The position numbers and the translations under genes are program-made. From assembly GCA_965153355.1 (NCBI GenBank), contig OZ231128.1, positions 19,096,001 to 19,160,000 of the forward strand: a stretch of DNA of 64,000 nt, read 5' to 3'. Below, in pieces: positions 60,147 through 64,000 of this stretch. The notes below the pieces were generated by a model. The model saw nothing but the letters and a program-made list of their open reading frames with translations, did not search any database and was not told where the DNA came from. Source of the DNA: Flaccisagitta enflata. Lineage: Eukaryota > Chaetognatha > Sagittoidea > Aphragmophora. Each line of letters starts with the position of its first letter. Position 1 is the first letter of the stretch.

Positions 60147-60400
60147 TTTTTAGTCGCGTGCTACGCGACTCTATAAGCCACTTTGTCGGTCGGTCGGTCC
60201 GTCGGTCGGTCCGTCACAAAGTCGTTTTATAGGCTTTTTATCGCGTTTTTGATGGCTCTAAATGGCAGAGAAGAAACTTGGAGGAGTAAAAAGCCTTTTA
60301 TAAAGTGCTTTTGAAAAAAAAAAAAAACTTTTTGTCCGTCTGTCTGCCTGACATTTTTTGAAAGTGCCGACGCACGCGACTTAGGTCTAATGACCTTGTT
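60147..60400 (-). mobile_element. Family A element, AAGGTC subfamily, full length
   Basis: TTTTTA, hairpin GTCGCGT-GCT-ACGCGAC, TCTATAAGCCACTTTGTC, CGGT tract and CGTCACAAAGTCG. It ends GACGCACGCGACTT, then AGGTC-TAAT-GACCT and TTGTT. GCACGCGACT is the exact reverse complement of AGTCGCGTGC. Confidence 0.85.
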
Positions 60401-60460
60401 ATTAACAAAGCGGAAATAATGAAGAAGTCACAACCAACGAATACAAAGGAAGTAGGACTA

Positions 60461-60665
60461 AACAAGTGACAAGGGGTCACAATATCGTTGCGGACAGCTG
60501 GACAGGGGCAGTCAACCCCCATCCACACCCAACGTCCCACCCAAGCCCCTTCCCAACACAGACACATACACAAAAAGCTTCTTCGTTTTCCTACTTATCG
60601 ACTCGTGCTCACGGACCAAAGGACGGACAAAGCCTCTTATAAAGTTGCAAGTCCGCAACTAAAAA
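60461..60665 (+). mobile_element. Family A element, GTTGCG subfamily, full length
   Basis: AACAA, hp2 GTGAC-AAGGG-GTCAC, AATATCGTTGCGGACAGC, GGGGCAGTCAACCCCCATCC, GACCAAAGGACGGACAAAG and CTTATAAAGTTGCAAGTCC then GCAACTAAAAA. B GTTGCGGAC is the exact reverse complement of GTCCGCAAC. Confidence 0.85.
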
Positions 60666-60814
60666 GGGACCAAAGCACGTAGAGATTGGATAGACAGAAA
60701 GACAAAGAGATAGACCGAGAGACATATAGGGACAAAGTCAATGTCAAATGACCCCCCATATTTGTCGCAGACTGCCAAGGCCCTTAGTAAGGGGAACCGT
60801 GGGCGTGTGTGTCA

Positions 60815-60946
<132 letters not shown>

Positions 60947-60965
60947 AGATAGGAGAGGCGCTGTA

Positions 60966-61400
60966 AAATTAGTAGACGCAAAAGCGTTACATGGTAAGCG
61001 GTACCCAATGACCCCATGTTGATTTTTCTTGAGATTAAATGGTGAGATGGGCAGTGACTGATCAACTAATAGCCTATGCTTTGGCTAATGGGAAACGTAG
61101 AGAATCTTCTAGCCTTTGAAGTCAAGCCTAAGGCTTTTGGGCTACAGTTTGGCTCCAGGGCTAAGATAAAGGCGTCAACTTCAACTTGGAATTTGACATT
61201 AAGCTGGGATCTGTGCCCCAACAATGAAATCTTAGTCATGATGCTATAACAGTTGGCTCGAGGCTAGCATTTGGGCCTTAAGAATTGAATTTGTTACTTG
61301 AAGCGGAAATTTGAGCCCTGAGGTTGGGATCTGGGCCCCAGGATTGGGATCAAGGTTGATTTTGACCTCTGGCATGGGCTTTGAACCTTGAAGGTGGGCG
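60966..61400 (+). mobile_element. Family C element with decayed tail repeats
   Basis: TTAGTAGACGCAAAAGCGTT, ACATGGTAAGCGGTACCC and AGCCTATGCTTTGGCTAATG are the family C start. The following 300 bases hold degenerate GGCTTTTGGGC, GAGGTTGGGATCTGGGC units. Confidence 0.6.
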
Positions 61401-61506
61401 GAGGGAAGGGAATCATTAAAGAGGAAGAAGTTGAAGAAATTTCCTCATTGGTAAAAGTATAGGTAATCGAGGCCGCTGCTCTACTTAGTGCACCGATAAT
61501 TATCTT

Positions 61507-61531
61507 AAAAAAAAAAAAAAAAAAAAAAAAA
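61507..61531. repeat. Poly-A run
   Basis: 25 A residues, followed by a family A fragment. Confidence 0.95.
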
Positions 61532-61534
61532 GAT

Positions 61535-61600
61535 TCTGTCAGCGACGGATAAACCGATGGACATTAAGAACAGAATCGCGGCTTCGGGGGTTAACTCGCA
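61535..61600 (+). mobile_element. Possible family A 3' remnant
   Basis: TGTCAGCGACGGATAAACCG, ATGGACATTAAG and ATCGCGGCTTCGGGGG. Weak similarity only. Confidence 0.3.
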
Positions 61601-61808
61601 CTGAAACTGACTTCTCCAAGTCGGAGTTGTAAAAGGCGACCTTGAAAATTGGTCACTCATGAACAGGCAAAGCCCAATGATTGGAATGTAGACTTTAGGA
61701 CAGACTCAGCCATTTACTATATCAGAAATAAAAAGGTTTCCACACGTTTACACGTTTATTTCAAAATAAAATCAACAAATCAGCAAAAAAATTGGTAAGA
61801 TTGTTAGG

Positions 61809-62014
61809 GCCCTTCAAATTTGCAAGCAATCTACGCAAACCGCATCTCTCAATGCTCTAAAAAGTTACTCAACTCTGAATGAAATGTTTTAATGTTTTCT
61901 TTTGCCTTTTCTACACAGTCATCAATTGATAACACTTCATTTTCTTTTGATCTTTCTTTACGCATTGAACTAGTCAGATGGGGTTTGCATAGACTGCTTG
62001 CAAACTTGCAGGGC
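61809..62014. mobile_element. 206-bp foldback element
   Basis: GCCCTTCAAATTTGCAAGC then AATCTACGCAAACCGCATCT is inverted as AGATGGGGTTTGCATAGACT then GCTTGCAAACTTGCAGGGC, about 30 of 36 positions matching. Confidence 0.65.
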
Positions 62015-62400
62015 TACATTTATGTCACCAATTTCTTTATGATTTGTTGAATCTCTTTGGAACCAAAAACGTAAATGTAGCAAATTAAGGGATCAAGAAA
62101 ATTGCAGGAAGGGTTTGGAACCTCTCCTGAGTACTTAGAGAGAAGCTCTGCAAATTGCTTCCCTGATGAATGGTGGCAGTGATTCAGTCAAAGGGGACTA
62201 ACATTAAATATTCATGGATTTGCAACTGATCTGTGTCCATTTTTATGTCAATAAATGAATGTTACAGGTGGAAACCAGTTCATTTCTTACAAATGACTCA
62301 GTGACTAGAAATAAAAAAACAACACATATTTCATTACACTGACTTATTACGAAGTAAGTCATCGGACAAATGACTAGAAGCAAAACATAAACAAAAGACA
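62015..62400. other. Intergenic, nothing recognised
   Basis: Ordinary composition; short frames only. Confidence 0.35.
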
Positions 62401-62910
62401 AACTAGTCATCCAAGGATCGCACATGGTCAGCGGTACCCGATGCCCTGCTGAGTGATCCAGTGAAGAAGTGGAGTGAGAGCAGGGCAGCGGCCCCAAAGG
62501 GCCGATGTCCTGTAGAACACAGGGGGGAATTTCGAGACGTCCGTCCGTCCTGAGGGGGCTCTAGATGGCTGATTTATGCCACTAAAGGCATATCTGAGGG
62601 TTGGAGAGCATAATTAAGGCTTGGAGAGCAGATTTGAGGTTTGGCGGGCTGGTTTTAAGCTTGGAGGGCTGATTGAAGGTCTGGAGGGCAGATTTGAGGT
62701 CTGGGAGGCAGATTTAGGGCATGGGAGGGGGCTGATTAGAAGCCAAGAGGGCTGATTTTAGGCCTGGAGGGCTAAATTGAGTCCTGGGAGGGCTAATTTG
62801 AGGCCATGACGGTCAATGGGGGGGATGGACGGACGGAAGGACGGAAGGACGGACGTCTCGAAATTCCCCCCTGTGTTCTACAGGACATTGGCCCTTTGGG
62901 GCCGCTGCCC
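62401..62910 (+). mobile_element. Family C element ending in a foldback around a minisatellite
   Basis: The start CACATGGTCAGCGGTACCCG is family C. Arms 62483-62550 and 62843-62910 (68 bases: GGGCAGCGGCCCCAAAGGGC, TGTCCTGTAGAACACAGG, AATTTCGAGACGTCCGTCC) are near-perfect inverted repeats. Between them are about 11 degenerate 25-28 bp units (GGCTGATTTGAGGTCTGGAG). Confidence 0.75.
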
Positions 62911-62919
62911 AAAAACGAC

Positions 62920-63260
62920 AAAAAATAGTCGCAAAAGAATTAAATAGTCAGGGGTATCCGTGCCCTTCCCAAGTAGGTTGTGATTGAGCTTGGGGAGAGG
63001 AGCGGGGCAGCTTTCACTCATATAGGGAATTTCTCCTCCTTAGGGCTGAGATTTAGGCCTTGGACTGGGATTTGACCTTGGGGGTAGTATTTGGATTTTG
63101 TGCTTGAGGCTGGGATTTAGGATTTGAGGCCGAGATTTAGGCCTTGAGGTTGGGACTTGGGCCTCGAGGCTAGGATTTGGGTCTCAAGGATGGGATTTGG
63201 GCCCTGAGGCTGGAATTTGGACTTTGAGGCTGGGATTTGGGTCTTGAGGTTACGATTTGA
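62920..63260 (+). mobile_element. Family C element with 20-bp minisatellite
   Basis: AAATAGTCGCAAAAGAATTA, AATAGTCAGGGGTATCCGTG, GGGGCAGC, TATAGGGAATTTCTCCTCC, then GAGGCTGGGATTTGGGCCTT units to 63255. The same order on the other strand lies at 29500-29835. Confidence 0.7.
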
Positions 63261-63344
63261 GTAAGAGGGGAAGAAGGAGGAGGAGGAGAAGAAGAGGGAT
63301 AAGGAGAAAATTTCCATGTGTGGAAGCATGACGCCGCTGCCGAA

Positions 63345-63346
63345 AA

Positions 63347-63445
<99 letters not shown>

Positions 63446-63447
63446 CG
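63345..63447. repeat. (AAC)n microsatellite
   Basis: A perfect AAC run of about 100 bases. Confidence 0.97.
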
Positions 63448-63513
63448 AAAGCAATCGCACAACCCAACACTTCAAAGATACCAAGCCCGAGATGAACTAA
63501 CTCACGAGTTGAG

Positions 63514-63887
63514 AAACAAGGCCAACACCTATGAGTCGCGAGCGGGACATAAATAACTTAGGATTGCTCAAATTGACTTTGAATGACTCAAAATAACTTT
63601 AAAAGACTTTAAAAGAAATGAAACGATGTAAAATAAATTGAATTGACCAAATTGACTTAAGTGACTCAATATAACTTGTAATGACTTAAAATGACCTATA
63701 ATGACTTAGAATGATTTGATAGGACAAAGAATGACTTAAAATGACTAAAAATGACCTAAAATGAGTAAAAGTAATAAAAAGAGTTAAGTTTGACCAACAG
63801 ACCGACGGACCGATGGAGCGACGGACTGACGGACCGATGGATGGATGGACAAAGCGGGTTGTAGAGTCGCGTGCACGCAACTAAAAA
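63514..63887 (+). mobile_element. Family A element with AATGACTTA repeats
   Basis: AAACAAGGCCAACACCTATG, AGTCGCGAGCGGGACATAAA, degenerate AATGACTTA units, GACCGACGGACCGATGG and GTTGTAGAGTCGCGTGCACG then CAACTAAAAA. The next copy follows directly. Confidence 0.75.
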
Positions 63888-64000
63888 CAAGGCCAGATAC
63901 ACGGCTACCGAAGTCGCAAGCGGGTGGGCGGATAAAAAAGGCTGAGCAAACATTTGTGCAGGAGCGGTGATGCAGAAACGCCAAAAAAGCAAAGCGTGAC
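63886..64000 (+). mobile_element. Family A element, cut by the window end
   Basis: AACAAGGCCAGATACACGGC, GAAGTCGCAAGCGGGTGGGC, GGAGCGGTGATGCAGAAACG and AAAGCGTGAC. It is joined head to tail to the previous copy through the shared CTAAAAACAAGGCC. Confidence 0.75.

Overview
This is a stretch of eukaryotic, apparently gene-free intergenic or heterochromatic DNA. The evidence is the very high load of di-, tri- and tetranucleotide microsatellites, many short DNA-transposon derivatives with terminal inverted repeats (TIRs) and target-site duplications (TSDs), a tRNA-like Pol III unit, and no operon-like or conserved long reading frame. I cannot name the taxon. The mix of hAT-like, Tc1/mariner-like and pogo-like non-autonomous elements would fit an animal, an animal relative or another large-genome protist. 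Nearly all long open frames are translations of simple repeats (poly-Leu, poly-Cys, poly-Ser, RE, TH, VC) and are not genes. The only coding-like sequence I would defend is decayed: a pseudogene at 23810-25152 inside a TIR element, and a scrap at 53870-54230 inside a hAT-like element.

The most distinctive content is a dispersed short-element family, here called family A, with about 35 whole or partial copies on both strands. In the orientation used here, a copy starts AACAAGGCC with a short hairpin (hp2). It then has a GTCGCG-type motif (B), GGGTGGGCAGGGGC, a variable middle, a GGAC/CGAC tetranucleotide tract of variable length and TTATAGAG. It ends in a hairpin (arms A' and A) followed by AAAAA. 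B is the reverse complement of arm A plus its loop, and this three-way complementarity is kept when the sequence changes between subfamilies (GTCGCG, GATGCG, GGTGCG, GTTGCG). Two further dispersed families are B (TIR GGGCGTGTTTCTAGTGA, CGCTCACT repeats inside) and C (start AGTCGCAAAAGCGTTA then GGTCAGCGGTACCC, associated with a 20-27 bp minisatellite).

Layout. 1-11 kb: a 50-bp tandem array, family A copies, a Tc1-like foldback (4685-5237), a family A copy swollen to 1.9 kb by internal tandem arrays (6063-7949), and a 70-bp array. 11-28 kb: mostly microsatellites (the longest a 1.26 kb GTT-then-CTT tract), two family A copies of the GATGCG type, a 2.76 kb TIR element with a pseudogene, and a 530-bp palindrome. 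28.2-44.1 kb: three tandem copies of a segment of about 2.65 kb, each bounded by a CT array and carrying an 81-bp satellite. Copy 1 holds a 6.2 kb insertion flanked by TTAA and copy 2 a 1.34 kb hAT element with an 8-bp TSD; the other copies show the empty sites. A third, hAT-like element with an 8-bp TSD (32701-33760) lies inside the 6.2 kb insertion and itself contains a family A copy. 44-52 kb: family A clusters, foldback elements and a pogo-like miniature element. 51951-56232: a 4.28 kb hAT-like element with an 8-bp TSD whose long TIRs are strings of hairpins. 56-64 kb: further TA-flanked elements and copies of families A and C, running off the end of the window in a family A copy.

Nothing here forms a pathway. 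The window reads as nested insertion, foldback formation and tandem-repeat expansion.
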